64,000 nt of DNA from Stenotrophomonas sp. 704A1 (GCF_030549525.1 NZ_CP130831.1:1761501-1825500), one strand, 5' to 3'. Positions 8,883-17,710 are shown, numbered from the stretch's first letter. Numbers and translations: made by a program. Notes: generated from the letters alone by a model not told the origin.

Positions 8883-10261
8883 ATGACGTGACCATCATCG
8901 ACCAGTTCCTCAACACATTCGCCGCCTACATCGACTCGGGTTTCGGACTGCTGCGGAGCGAAGTGGCGTTCCTCACGGCCACGCTGATCGTCATCGACAT
9001 GACGATCGCCGGCCTGTATTGGGCCATGAGCCATGCCACCGGCCAAGGCGAGGACGTGATCGCCAAGCTGCTGCGCAAGGTGCTCTACGTCGGTGCCTTC
9101 GCCTACATCATCAACAACTTCAACTGGCTGGCCAGCATCGTGTTCCGCTCGTTTGCGGGACTAGGCATCACCGCCACCGGCTCGGCCATCACGATGGAGA
9201 ACTTCTTGCAGCCGGGCCGGCTGGCGAAAACTGGCCTTGACGCGGGCGGGCCGATCTTCCTTCAGCTCGACGACATGATGGGATTTCCCGAGGTGTTCTT
9301 GAACCTCGATGCCATCTTGGTGCTGTTCATCGCTTGGCTGGTCGTGGTGCTCTGCTTCTTCGTGCTGGCGATCCAGCTTTTCATCACGCTGATCGAGTTC
9401 AAGCTGACCACGCTCGCCGGCTTCGTGCTGGTGCCGTTCGCGCTGTGGAACAAGACGAGCTTTCTGGCGGAAAAGGTGCTGGGCAACGTCGTGGCCTCCG
9501 GCGTCAAGGTGCTGGTGTTGGCCGTGATCGTCGGTATCGGCTCGGGCCTGTTCACTCAATTCCAAGTCCATCCCGATGAGCCGTCCCTCGACCATGCGCT
9601 GGTCATCATGCTGGCCTCGCTCACTTTGCTGGCGCTCGGGATCTTCGGCCCTGGCATCGCCACGGGCCTTGTGTCCGGTGCGCCGCAGCTCGGCGCGGGC
9701 GCGATGGCGGGCGCGGCCATCGGCGCAGCCGGAACGGCGGTGGCCGTCGGTGCCGCCGCAACTGGCGTGGGCGGTGCGGTGGCGGCTGGCGCGCGCATGG
9801 CCCCGGCTGCCGCCAAGCTGGCCGGCAGCGGTGCGCGCGCCGCCACGTCGGCGGCCAGCAGCGCGAAATCTGCGTTCCAGGCCGGTTCCGCCGCCGCCGG
9901 CGGTGGCGCGAAAGGCGCAATGGCCGGCCTAGGCAACGTCGCCAAGACCGGCGCGCAGGCAGCCGGGCGAGGCGCCGCATCCCGTGCCTCCGCTGTCGGG
10001 CAGCGCATGGCTGCTCCCTTCCGTGCTGGCTGGAATGGCGCTGCGGCTGACAGTGGCGCGGGTGCGGCATCCGGTCAGGGTGCCGGCGAGGCCACGCCCA
10101 GCGCCAGCAGCGCGCAGACGCAGGAACAACCTGCCTGGGCGAAACGACTGCATCGCCGCCAGCAGCTCACCCATGCCGCGACCACCACCGCCCACGCGCT
10201 GCGCGGTGGCGACGGCGGCGGCTCCGGCCAAGGGCCGAGCCTGCGCGATTCCGATTCATAA
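8879..10261 (+). CDS. trbL: TrbL/VirB6-type polytopic membrane protein
   Basis: 460 residues. The first ~270 residues hold about six hydrophobic helices (for example LVVVLCFFVLAIQLFITLI), forming the inner-membrane part of the mating channel. From about residue 275 the protein turns into a long Ala/Gly/Ser-rich low-complexity tail of ~185 residues, commonly seen in TrbL. The start overlaps the upstream lipoprotein gene; trbF begins 12 bases after the stop. Confidence 0.93.
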   Translation: MNDVTIIDQFLNTFAAYIDSGFGLLRSEVAFLTATLIVIDMTIAGLYWAMSHATGQGEDVIAKLLRKVLYVGAFAYIINNFNWLASIVFRSFAGLGITATGSAITMENFLQPGRLAKTGLDAGGPIFLQLDDMMGFPEVFLNLDAILVLFIAWLVVVLCFFVLAIQLFITLIEFKLTTLAGFVLVPFALWNKTSFLAEKVLGNVVASGVKVLVLAVIVGIGSGLFTQFQVHPDEPSLDHALVIMLASLTLLALGIFGPGIATGLVSGAPQLGAGAMAGAAIGAAGTAVAVGAAATGVGGAVAAGARMAPAAAKLAGSGARAATSAASSAKSAFQAGSAAAGGGAKGAMAGLGNVAKTGAQAAGRGAASRASAVGQRMAAPFRAGWNGAAADSGAGAASGQGAGEATPSASSAQTQEQPAWAKRLHRRQQLTHAATTTAHALRGGDGGGSGQGPSLRDSDS

Positions 10262-10273
10262 GGAGAACTGACC

Positions 10274-10978
10274 ATGCGATTCAAGAAACCGCAGGTGCGC
10301 TACGCCGACACGCCGCAGCCTGCCACGCCGTACCAAGCTGCCGGCCAGGTGTGGGACGACCGTATCGGCTCGCCGCGCGTGCAGGCGAAGAACTGGCGGC
10401 TGATGGCCTTCGGATGCCTGACGCTCGCGCTGCTGATGGCCGGCGGCCTGGTGTGGCGGTCAGCGCAGTCCATCGTGACGCCCTACGTCGTGGAGGTGGA
10501 CAACGCGGGCCAAGTGCGTGCGGTCGGCGAAGCAGCCACGCCCTACAAGCCCAGCGATGCGCAGACCGCGTACCACCTCGGCCGCTTCATCGGCTTGGTG
10601 CGCTCGCTGTCCATCGACCCCATCGTCGTGCGCCAGAACTGGCTCGACGCCTACGACTACACCACCGACAAGGGCGCGGCCGTGCTCAACGACTACGCGC
10701 GGGTCAACGACCCGTTCGCTCGCATCGGCAAGGAGTCGGTGACGGTGCAGATCACCAGCGTCGTGCGCGCCAGCGACACGTCTTTCAACGTGCGCTGGAC
10801 GGAACGCCGCTACGTCAACGGCGCCGCGGCGGGCCTGGAGCGGTGGACGGCCGTGGTGTCCATCGTGCTCCAACCGCCGCGCACCGAAGAACGCCTGCGC
10901 AAGAACCCCCTGGGCATCTACGTCAACGGCCTGTCATGGAGCCGCGAACTGGATTCTTCCGAAGGAGCCATGCCATGA
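10274..10978 (+). CDS. trbF: TrbF/VirB8-type inner-membrane protein
   Basis: 234 residues. A cytoplasmic N-terminus (~45 residues) is followed by one transmembrane segment (LMAFGCLTLALLMAGGLVW) and a periplasmic VirB8-like domain with RWTERRYVNG and LGIYVNGLSWSREL near the end. VirB8 homologues nucleate the periplasmic channel. A RBS (AAGGAG) lies before the ATG. It overlaps trbG by 4 bases. Confidence 0.94.
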   Translation: MRFKKPQVRYADTPQPATPYQAAGQVWDDRIGSPRVQAKNWRLMAFGCLTLALLMAGGLVWRSAQSIVTPYVVEVDNAGQVRAVGEAATPYKPSDAQTAYHLGRFIGLVRSLSIDPIVVRQNWLDAYDYTTDKGAAVLNDYARVNDPFARIGKESVTVQITSVVRASDTSFNVRWTERRYVNGAAAGLERWTAVVSIVLQPPRTEERLRKNPLGIYVNGLSWSRELDSSEGAMP

Positions 10979-11967
10979 ATGATCTTTTCCGTAATTCCGC
11001 TTTGCCGGTGATCCTGCTTGCCTTGGCGGGCTGCGCCACGCAGGGCAAGCCGCCGCCGACCATCTCACTCGATGAGCCGGTGCAGGCCCAGCCGCTGCCA
11101 GAGCCGCCCGCGCCGGTGGAGGTGGTGGCCGTGCCCGAGGTGCTGCCGATGCCCGCGCAGTTGAAGCCGTTGCCCGAAGCCGAGGACGCCAAACCTGTGC
11201 CGGAGCCGGCAGACGAGAAGGTGCGCGTTTCGCGTGCCAATGCCGAGGCGCGCGTCGCGCCCACGCGCGAGGGCTACGTCAACGCGATTCAGGTGTGGCC
11301 GTATAGCGATGGTGCGCTGTACCAAGTCTATGCAGCCGTGGGCCGCGTGACCGTGGTTTCGCTCCAGCCGGGCGAGGAGCTGGTGTCGGTGGCCGCCGGC
11401 GATACCGTGCGCTGGATCGTGGGCGACACATCGAGCGGCAGCGGCGCCGACCTGCGAGTGAACGTGCTGGTCAAGCCGATCCGCTCGGGCCTCAAGACCA
11501 ATCTCGTCATCACTACCAATCGCAGGACGTACCTGCTGGAGCTGGCCTCGACGGAAAAGACGTGGATGGCATCCGTGTCTTGGGAATACCCGCGCGACCG
11601 AATGCTGGCCTTGCAGCGCCAGGCGCAAGCGGCCAGCACCGCCGCGCCGGTCGATAGCGGGCTGGCGCTGGAGAACCTGCGCTTCCGCTATGCCATCAGC
11701 GGCAGCAATCCGCCGTGGAAGCCGCTGCGTGCCTTCGACGACGGGCAGAAGGTCTATATCCAGTTCCCGCCCGGTATCGCTCAGGGTGAATTGCCGCCCT
11801 TGTTCGTGATCGGGCCGGAAGGCGACGGGCAATTGGTCAATTACCGCTTCCGCTCGCCGTACTACATCGTGGATCGGCTATTCGGTGCCGCCGAACTGCG
11901 CCTGGGTGGCGACAAGGGCGACGTGGTGCGAATCGAGCGCACGGATAGCGTGGCACGGAGGAACTGA
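10975..11967 (+). CDS. trbG: TrbG/VirB9-type outer-membrane channel protein
   Basis: 330 residues. It starts at the ATG overlapping the trbF stop; this gives a signal peptide with a lipobox-like LAGCAT (Cys20), so it may be a lipoprotein. A Pro-rich linker (about residues 25-75) precedes the VirB9-like domain, with repeated beta strands such as VRWIVGDTSSG and LVITTNRRTYLLEL. With TrbI it should form the periplasm-spanning core complex. A longer in-frame upstream extension inside trbF is not needed. Confidence 0.93.
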   Translation: MNDLFRNSALPVILLALAGCATQGKPPPTISLDEPVQAQPLPEPPAPVEVVAVPEVLPMPAQLKPLPEAEDAKPVPEPADEKVRVSRANAEARVAPTREGYVNAIQVWPYSDGALYQVYAAVGRVTVVSLQPGEELVSVAAGDTVRWIVGDTSSGSGADLRVNVLVKPIRSGLKTNLVITTNRRTYLLELASTEKTWMASVSWEYPRDRMLALQRQAQAASTAAPVDSGLALENLRFRYAISGSNPPWKPLRAFDDGQKVYIQFPPGIAQGELPPLFVIGPEGDGQLVNYRFRSPYYIVDRLFGAAELRLGGDKGDVVRIERTDSVARRN

Positions 11968-11969
11968 CC

Positions 11970-13244
11970 ATGAGCCAGGACGACACCCCTGACCTCGCCA
12001 CGCCGCAGGCGGGCAAGGTCGCGCCCGAGGCGGTGGCGCTGCGCGCCCAGCCGCGCCCGGTCACGCGCCTGAATCGGCGCACGCTGGCCATCCTCGTCGG
12101 CGGCCTGTCGGTCGCCGTACTCGGGGCCACGATCTGGTCGCTGCAACCGCAGCGGCGCGGTGCCAATGAGCAGACCGAGCTTTACAACGTCGATCGCGTG
12201 TCGAAGTCCGAAGGGCTGGATGGCCTGCCTTCGGACTACTCGAAGATGCCGCCGAAGGTGCCCGAGCTGGGGCCGCCGCTGCCGGGTGATCTCGGCCCAG
12301 CCATCGTGAACTCGCAGCGGCCGGTGACGCCGACGTATGTACCGCCGGGCCATGACCCCGAGGATGCCTTGCGCAAGGAGGCCGACGCGGCGGCGGCCTC
12401 GTCGGTGTTCTTCCGCTCGGGCGGTCAAGGCCAGGCAGCCGCCACGGTGGCGCAGGCGGCGCCGGGTGCGCCTGGTGGTGCAAGCACGCTGGCGGCCTTC
12501 GATCCGCTCACCGCTGGGCCAGCCTCGACGGCGGCTCAGCCTGCCGACCCGACCGCCGTGCAGAACCGGCAAGACCAGAAAGAGGCGTTTCTGAAAGCCG
12601 GTTCTACGGAAACCCGCAATTCCGGCAATCTGGCGCTGCCGGCGTCGCCCTATCAGGTGATGGCTGGGACGGTGATCGCGGGCGCGCTGGTGACAGGCAT
12701 CAAGTCCGATCTTCCGGGCGACGTGATCGCCACGGTGACGGAGCCGGTCTATGACACGGCCACCGGCAAGTTCCTGCTGATCCCGCAGGGATCGCGCATC
12801 CTCGGACGCTACAACAGCCAGGTCAGCTACGGGCAGAGCCGCGTGCAGGTGGTGTGGAACCGGGTCATCCTGCCTGACACGTCCTCGCTGACGCTCGACA
12901 ATCTTGTCGGCACCGACCCGGCCGGCTACGCCGGCCTGGAAGACGACGTGGACTGGCATTGGAATCGCATCGTCGCGGGCGCTGTGCTGACGACGCTGCT
13001 GGGCGTCGGCGCCGAGCTGGCTGCGCCGGAGAACCGCCAGGACGGCAACCGCATCGTCATCTCCGGGCGCGACAGCGCACAGGACAGCATCAATCAGGTC
13101 GGACAGGAGATCACCCGGCGCAACATGAACATCCAACCGACGCTGACCACGCGGCCGGGCCTGCCGGTGCGGATCATCGTCAATCGGGATCTGGTGCTGC
13201 GGCCTTACCAACCGCTGTTCTTCAATCGGGGAGCTTCGCAATGA
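11970..13244 (+). CDS. trbI: TrbI/VirB10-type core channel protein
   Basis: 424 residues. The N-terminal cytoplasmic part is followed by one transmembrane helix (LAILVGGLSVAVLGATIW, about residues 33-50), a Pro/Ala-rich periplasmic linker, and a C-terminal VirB10 domain beginning near PYQVMAGTVIAGALVTGI and including LLIPQGSRILGRYNS. This protein bridges the inner and outer membranes. It starts 2 bases after trbG and overlaps the next small gene by 4 bases. Confidence 0.95.
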   Translation: MSQDDTPDLATPQAGKVAPEAVALRAQPRPVTRLNRRTLAILVGGLSVAVLGATIWSLQPQRRGANEQTELYNVDRVSKSEGLDGLPSDYSKMPPKVPELGPPLPGDLGPAIVNSQRPVTPTYVPPGHDPEDALRKEADAAAASSVFFRSGGQGQAAATVAQAAPGAPGGASTLAAFDPLTAGPASTAAQPADPTAVQNRQDQKEAFLKAGSTETRNSGNLALPASPYQVMAGTVIAGALVTGIKSDLPGDVIATVTEPVYDTATGKFLLIPQGSRILGRYNSQVSYGQSRVQVVWNRVILPDTSSLTLDNLVGTDPAGYAGLEDDVDWHWNRIVAGAVLTTLLGVGAELAAPENRQDGNRIVISGRDSAQDSINQVGQEITRRNMNIQPTLTTRPGLPVRIIVNRDLVLRPYQPLFFNRGASQ

Positions 13245-13462
13245 GCACGACCAAGAAGCTGCGGCTCGGGCCGCTGCCCAAGACCGAGAACGTCAAGCTG
13301 ACGTTCGCTTGCCCGGCCAGCCTGAAAGCCGACCTCGACCGCTACGCCGCGCTGCACGCGCAGACGTATGGCGAGCCGGTCGACACCATGACGCTGATCC
13401 CGCATATGCTGGAGGCGTTCATGGCGGGGGACCGGGGGTTTCGCAGGAAGCGATCAGGGTAA
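13241..13462 (+). CDS. DUF2274 protein, last gene of the trb operon
   Basis: 73 residues. The sequence KLRLGPLPKTENVKLTFACP followed by LKADLDRYAALHAQTYGEPV is typical of the DUF2274 proteins found directly after trbI in many conjugative elements. The central segment resembles a ribbon-helix-helix DNA-binding unit, so a regulatory role is possible but unproven. The ATG overlaps the trbI stop. It is convergent with the downstream helicase gene, only 42 bases away; no clear terminator was seen between them. Confidence 0.85.
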   Translation: MSTTKKLRLGPLPKTENVKLTFACPASLKADLDRYAALHAQTYGEPVDTMTLIPHMLEAFMAGDRGFRRKRSG

Positions 13463-13504
13463 GGGTAGTCGCACTGCTGCTTCAAGACCGAAGCGACCTT
13501 GCTC

Positions 13505-15238
13505 CTAGAGTTGATGCCCTTGCAGCAAGGCGGTTGGAGTGAACATATCGCAAAGCATCAGCACATGATGCTTGGCGCGGGTGATGCCAACCCGCGCCAG
13601 TTTGCGGCAACGAGGGTGAGGCGCAGCCTCTTGAGTGAAAAGCAGAGGGCTGCTGTTCGGATCGTCGAAAATGATTGCTGCGTCGAACTCCTTGCCCTTC
13701 GACTTGTGAATGGTCATGACGTGGATACCTCTCAGGTCGTTGCCGCCTGACAAGAGCTGGTCTTCCGCGATGGCCGTATCAAGCGCACCGCGCGCATTTC
13801 GATACGCTCCCTGCGTTTGCCAAAGTTCGGTCAGTGCTGCTGAGATACGGCGGCCACGCTGGAAGGCGACGAGCTGCTCGGCATCCTCTGCTATGACTTG
13901 AAGCGGGTTGGCGCCTGCGTTACGAAGAATGCTGCGCGCATCCAACCAATCCCGTTTCGGGTCTCCCGAGAACTCGTGTATGCGCAATGTACGTAGCGCA
14001 TCCAAGAGCTTGGATGCCACTCCGTTAGCGCGCGGGGAAGTGCCACCGCGGCTTTGTACGGCGCTTGCTGCCAACCGCTGCGCGGTGGCAAGGTTGGTAT
14101 TTCCGCCGCGTGCCCGGAAGACCGTCGCCGCAAGGTCAAGGCCGTCTGCCAAGTCCAGCAGTTCCTCCGCTGCCGGCCTGCGCGGCTCCAGCATAAACGC
14201 GACCATGCGACTCGAAAGCAGCACCGATGCTTCATCAATCATCACTCGATGCGGGATCAAGTTCGCGCCATTACCAGTCAGAGCACGGGAAACGACGTTG
14301 ACACCGCGCCCCCATGTTGCCAGTACGGCCAAGCTCTCGATGTCGCCCTGGGCGGCCTCCTTTGCGCGCTGAATGGCGATTCCGATTGCTTGGCGGATCG
14401 CGCGATCACGGTACTCTCGGTTGGCGCGATAGTTTATGCGTGATACACCCTGGTAAGCCGCGCCTCTCGGTGTGTTCAGTAGCACGTCGTTGGCGAAGGC
14501 GACGATTTCTGAATTAGGACTCCGGTGATTCTCGCCTGCCAGATCCACGCGTAGCGGTTGCAAGGCGGCCATGATGTGCGTTACTCGGTCTGAGCTGACG
14601 CCCGGCCGGAAGTCGTAAATCTGCTGGTCCAAGTCGGCGAGGCACATCATTTGCGTGCCAGCGGATAGCAGTCGAACACACTGCCACTGATCTTCTGCTG
14701 TGTCTTGCGCCTCATCCACAACGATCAACGGATAGCACGACGAGAACAGCTCGCGCAGGCGTGCGCTTCGAGACAGTAGTTCGTGAGCCTTCGGAGCGAA
14801 CAGGTCGAATGCGACCCTCCCTGTTTCCCGAAACAATCGTTGGCGCTCGACATTCCAATCGCCACCATTGTTCTCGAACTCGTGGCGCATCGCCGCCTCA
14901 TCATGAGGCATTAGTAGACGCAACGACTTTGGCGCGCCCAGCAAGTATCCGTATGCCTGCAAGATGCGCCAGAAGAACGAGTGGAACGTCTGGATTGAGA
15001 GCTTTCCTTGCAGAGCGGCAGGCAACTGCGTCTTACTCGCTTCGGCGACGCGCGCCACAGCAGCACGCGAGAAGCTGAGAAAAAGAACAGACTGACCAAG
15101 TGAAAGGCCCCGTTCGATAACGAGTCTGGCCTTTGCCAAAGCGATGGTCGTCTTGCCGCTGCCTGGGCCGCCCGTAACGAGGATCGCACCGTTCTCGTCG
15201 AGAATGCTCTGTCGCTGCGCACAGATGACCAGGGCCAT
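13505..15238 (-). CDS. gajB: UvrD/PcrA-type SF1 helicase of a Gabija-like defence pair
   Basis: 577 residues with a full SF1A helicase motif set: Walker A GGPGSGKT at residues 23-30, motif II DEAQD at 175-179, LADLDQQIYDFR near 200, ENHRSPN, IHVMTIHKSKGKEFD near 515 and RVGITRAKHH near 553. It lies 3 bases after the OLD nuclease gene on the same strand. An OLD-type ATPase/TOPRIM nuclease followed by a UvrD-like helicase is the class 2 OLD arrangement, to which Gabija belongs. It is longer than the original GajB of about 494 residues, so the symbol marks similarity of arrangement, not orthology. Confidence 0.85.
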   Translation of the reverse strand: MALVICAQRQSILDENGAILVTGGPGSGKTTIALAKARLVIERGLSLGQSVLFLSFSRAAVARVAEASKTQLPAALQGKLSIQTFHSFFWRILQAYGYLLGAPKSLRLLMPHDEAAMRHEFENNGGDWNVERQRLFRETGRVAFDLFAPKAHELLSRSARLRELFSSCYPLIVVDEAQDTAEDQWQCVRLLSAGTQMMCLADLDQQIYDFRPGVSSDRVTHIMAALQPLRVDLAGENHRSPNSEIVAFANDVLLNTPRGAAYQGVSRINYRANREYRDRAIRQAIGIAIQRAKEAAQGDIESLAVLATWGRGVNVVSRALTGNGANLIPHRVMIDEASVLLSSRMVAFMLEPRRPAAEELLDLADGLDLAATVFRARGGNTNLATAQRLAASAVQSRGGTSPRANGVASKLLDALRTLRIHEFSGDPKRDWLDARSILRNAGANPLQVIAEDAEQLVAFQRGRRISAALTELWQTQGAYRNARGALDTAIAEDQLLSGGNDLRGIHVMTIHKSKGKEFDAAIIFDDPNSSPLLFTQEAAPHPRCRKLARVGITRAKHHVLMLCDMFTPTALLQGHQL

Positions 15239-15241
15239 GGC

Positions 15242-17077
15242 TTACAGTTCCTCGGGGTCATCGGCCGCGGCCGCGTTGTCACCTGCAGCTTCTGCTCCGG
15301 CATCGACCTGCGCGGCAGGTGCTTCCTTGCGCTTCGGCTTTGGATAGCGTTGGTAGATGTCGGCGAGGAAGTCGGTAATGGTCTTGGGCAACTCGGCCAC
15401 GGCACACAGTTGCAGCAGCTTTGCCGCACCACCTTCGCCTTTCAGGCCCTTCAATGTGGAAGTGGTCAGCTTGCGTAATTCGTCGTCAGCGGGGCGGGCC
15501 GCCGGAATCCCAAACCGGCCGTCGGCATCCTCGGTGCGTAGGGCCTCCAAATACTGCCATTGCCGATCCAAGGGGGTTTCCTCAGCCATCAGCACTTCGG
15601 CACCTTTTTGCTGGATTTCTTTGGCTACCACGTAGCTACCTTGCAAGGTGGCGATTTCCGCATCCGTGCGCTTTTTGCGGTCGAAGAAGGCAAAGGCTGG
15701 AGTCCCGATTTCCTTGAAGAAGGCCCCCAACTTTTCCAGGTTCCCGTCACCATCGGCATTGATGACAGACAGGCCGGCCACGTCCAAGGGGAACAGGGCC
15801 GGATCACTGTCTTCCATCTTCTGCGCGACCACCAACAAGGCATCCTGTTCGGTGATGCCTTCACCGACGATCACGCCTTGCCCGAGCATGGCTTCGGCGA
15901 TGGCTCGGCGAAAGTTTTGTCGGTAGTTCTTGGCCTTCATGCCAGCCGGCAGCTTGATCGCCGTGCCGCTCAAGGTGCCGTGTTGGTCGCGGTTGAGCTT
16001 CAGTATCCCGTCAGGCTCGAAACGCTCGATGACGTATGGCGAGTGCGATGTAACGAAGCACTGCGAAGTTTTTTCGAGTAGGTAGTTCGCAATCCGCCGC
16101 TGTGTATGGGGCGGAAGGGCGATCTCGGGTTCTTCCATCGCAAAGATGACGTTGTCTTTCTTAAGTTCGGCGATAAAGGTCAGCAGCGCCAGCAGGAGCG
16201 TGTTCAATGTTCCGCTGCCGGTCTGTTGGAACGGGACGGCTTCCTCTCCACGCCCCATCGTCAAGAAGAAAGCGATGGTCTTCCGCAGGTGCTCACGCGT
16301 GAGCTGGGAGACGAACAGACGGGTCGAACGCCCCTCGCTGCCGGGCGCGATGTATTCCGCCAGCCTTGCCTCGATTTCATCGAGGATCGGCCCCAGCTCG
16401 GTAGCGTCAGCGTCTATCGGAGGATCAAGAGTAGCCAGACGCTTGCGAATGCTCTCCCACATCCCCTTGCGGGCTTCTTTCATGCGCAGGATGTTGTCGA
16501 GCAGCGTGCCGCGCTCCAAGCTCAATGCACGCGAGCCGGTGCGGATGGTGCGCAGGTAAAGAAAGCCTATCGCTCGTTTGACCTTAGTGGGAATTGACCT
16601 GGGATCGGCGTCGTCATCGTCGTCGCTTCGGCCATAGATCGTTTTGGCGAAGAACTGGTCCTCTTCGATGTCGTATTGAGCAGCGGTAATCAGGCGAAGG
16701 CAGAGTTCCACGTTGGGGTCGTCGGCGTTACCAATCTCACCTTCGCCGAGAACCCGCTTGTCGGCCTTGTGCCAGAACTCCAGATTGGCGGCGCAGAGCT
16801 TCTTGATGTCGTCGGTGAGATCAACGAGGACGACTTCGATGCGGAGAGGAACGGGTGTTTCGCCGTCTTCGTTCAGATAGCCTGCATTACGGAAATCGAA
16901 CTCCTCAACGGGGGGTGTTCGATTCAGGCGATCCGGCCCAAGCACAAGATCGAGTGCTTCGCAGATCGTGCTCTTGCCGACGTTGTTGCCCCCGATCAGG
17001 AGCGTATGCCCTGAGAAGTGAAGTTCGGCTTTCTTGATGCCGCGGAAGTTCTCTATCCCCAACCGTGAGACGCGCAT
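15242..17077 (-). CDS. gajA: OLD-family ATPase/TOPRIM nuclease of a Gabija-like defence pair
   Basis: 611 residues. The N-terminal ABC/SMC-type ATPase has Walker A GGNNVGKS (29-36), a signature-like QTGSGTLN (285-292), Walker B VIFAMEEPEI (310-319) and a switch His in SHSP (344-347). The C-terminal TOPRIM domain has Glu406/Glu410 in VGEGITEQD, Asp442/Asp444 in INADGDGN and Asp466 in FFDRKK, so both enzymatic sites look intact. The last ~35 residues are a Lys then Ala/Asp/Glu tail. Family members nick phage DNA when nucleotide pools drop. The gene pair is the last recognisable cargo before the tRNA region. Confidence 0.88.
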   Translation of the reverse strand: MRVSRLGIENFRGIKKAELHFSGHTLLIGGNNVGKSTICEALDLVLGPDRLNRTPPVEEFDFRNAGYLNEDGETPVPLRIEVVLVDLTDDIKKLCAANLEFWHKADKRVLGEGEIGNADDPNVELCLRLITAAQYDIEEDQFFAKTIYGRSDDDDDADPRSIPTKVKRAIGFLYLRTIRTGSRALSLERGTLLDNILRMKEARKGMWESIRKRLATLDPPIDADATELGPILDEIEARLAEYIAPGSEGRSTRLFVSQLTREHLRKTIAFFLTMGRGEEAVPFQQTGSGTLNTLLLALLTFIAELKKDNVIFAMEEPEIALPPHTQRRIANYLLEKTSQCFVTSHSPYVIERFEPDGILKLNRDQHGTLSGTAIKLPAGMKAKNYRQNFRRAIAEAMLGQGVIVGEGITEQDALLVVAQKMEDSDPALFPLDVAGLSVINADGDGNLEKLGAFFKEIGTPAFAFFDRKKRTDAEIATLQGSYVVAKEIQQKGAEVLMAEETPLDRQWQYLEALRTEDADGRFGIPAARPADDELRKLTTSTLKGLKGEGGAAKLLQLCAVAELPKTITDFLADIYQRYPKPKRKEAPAAQVDAGAEAAGDNAAAADDPEEL

Positions 17078-17200
17078 GATGCCCCCAAGAGTCCTTGCTA
17101 TTGTTGTTGCGACTACATGGTCGCCTTGCTTCCTTCATCTTCCAAACTACTGCACGCTCCCGGTAGCTCGTTGAAAGATAAAGCATCATCGAGCATTGAC
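17078..17200. other. AT-richer spacer between the defence operon and the tRNA terminator
   Basis: This holds the upstream region of the leftward defence operon. It is visibly less GC-rich than the chromosome to the right. I see no gene and no convincing promoter or attachment repeat. The reading frames across it are short. Confidence 0.5.
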
Positions 17201-17233
17201 AACAAAAGCCGCCCCTGCAGAGGCAGGGACGGC
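17201..17233 (-). terminator. Intrinsic terminator of the intron-containing tRNA-Leu
   Basis: Read on the minus strand, an 11-bp stem (GCCGTCCCTGC with GCAGGGGCGGC, one G-U pair) closes a CTCT loop and is followed by TTTTGTT. It begins 9 bases after the CCA end of the tRNA. Confidence 0.9.
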
Positions 17234-17241
17234 TTCCAAAT

Positions 17242-17552
17242 TGGTGCCCGAGGCCGGAATCGAACCGGCACGCCTTGCGGCGAGGGATTTTCTTACCACT
17301 TCGGCTTTCGCCGCCAGCGCATGCGCCGTTCGTGGTCTGGAGCACGCCTTCACCATAGCCTTGCGGCCGTAGGTGCCCGCCGTCTGCTCTCTACACCTTC
17401 CCAGGCGTTGGACCTGGGCTTGGTTCGGCGTTGGCTCGGATGCCGGAGCATCCAGGGCGTTCGCCGACTTTGACGGGCTTCACCTCTGGGGTTTCCCCCG
17501 GAGGGCTCAAATTGTTCAAGTCCCTTGTGTCTACCAATTTCACCACTCGGGC
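17242..17552 (-). tRNA. tRNA-Leu(UAA), interrupted by a group I intron
   Basis: Read on the minus strand. The 5' exon (17552-17518, 35 nt) begins GCCCGAGTGGTGAAATTGG and ends GGGACTT; the 3' exon (17291-17242, 50 nt) begins AAAATCCCT and ends TCGGGCACCA. Joined, they give an 85-nt class II tRNA: 7-bp acceptor stem, D arm, anticodon stem AGGGA/TCCCT with loop CTTAAAA (anticodon UAA), a long variable arm, T loop TTCGATT, and encoded CCA. The exons are separated by 226 nt at the boundary between U34 and A35, the position used by cyanobacterial and plastid tRNA-Leu(UAA) introns. No strong promoter lies directly upstream; transcription may come from the promoter at 17767. Confidence 0.93.
17292..17517 (-). 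ncRNA. Group I self-splicing intron (IC3-like), 226 nt, no ORF
   Basis: Read on the minus strand. It follows the exon terminal U and ends with G, as group I introns do. P1 forms between exon CTT and intron GAG, with a U-G pair at the splice site and three flanking G-C pairs. P2 is a hairpin with a GAAA loop (about 17483-17504). The R segment GAAGGTGTAGAGAGCAGACG and the S segment AAGGCGTGCTCC resemble the Azoarcus tRNA-Ile intron. P7 pairs GAGCA (17389-17385) with TGCTC (17344-17340), a compensatory change from the GACUA/UAGUC of Azoarcus. L9 is a GAAA loop (17303-17312). It is too short to encode a homing endonuclease. Confidence 0.93.
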
Positions 17553-17710
17553 GTGGCGCGACGCGCTGAAAACTCCTACCTCTCTACTGACTCCTAGTTG
17601 ACCCCTGACCACCAAGCCCAGCCATGAAGCCAAGTCTTGAATGCTCGCAAGCCATTGTCTCTATTGGCCTTCTGGCCAGGTGGCGCAAGTGGAAAGGACT
17701 TGACAAAACA
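17553..17710. other. Spacer between the two tRNA-Leu sequences; probable right-end sequence of the mobile element
   Basis: No gene is seen. The stretch is noticeably less GC-rich than the chromosome to the right. Near its right edge GGACTT (17695-17700) forms an inverted repeat with AAGTCC (17717-17722), the latter inside the truncated tRNA. That is a possible recombinase binding arrangement. Assignment to the mobile element is inference. Confidence 0.45.

Noticed and set aside
13463..13504. Attachment site between the trb operon and the defence genes
   Set aside because: Only 42 bases; no TTTTTCAT-like Tn4371 core or direct repeat seen, though the true boundary cannot be fixed from this window.
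17292..17517. Intron ORF or homing endonuclease
   Set aside because: 226 nt is fully used by the ribozyme core; short frames across it have no coding signs.
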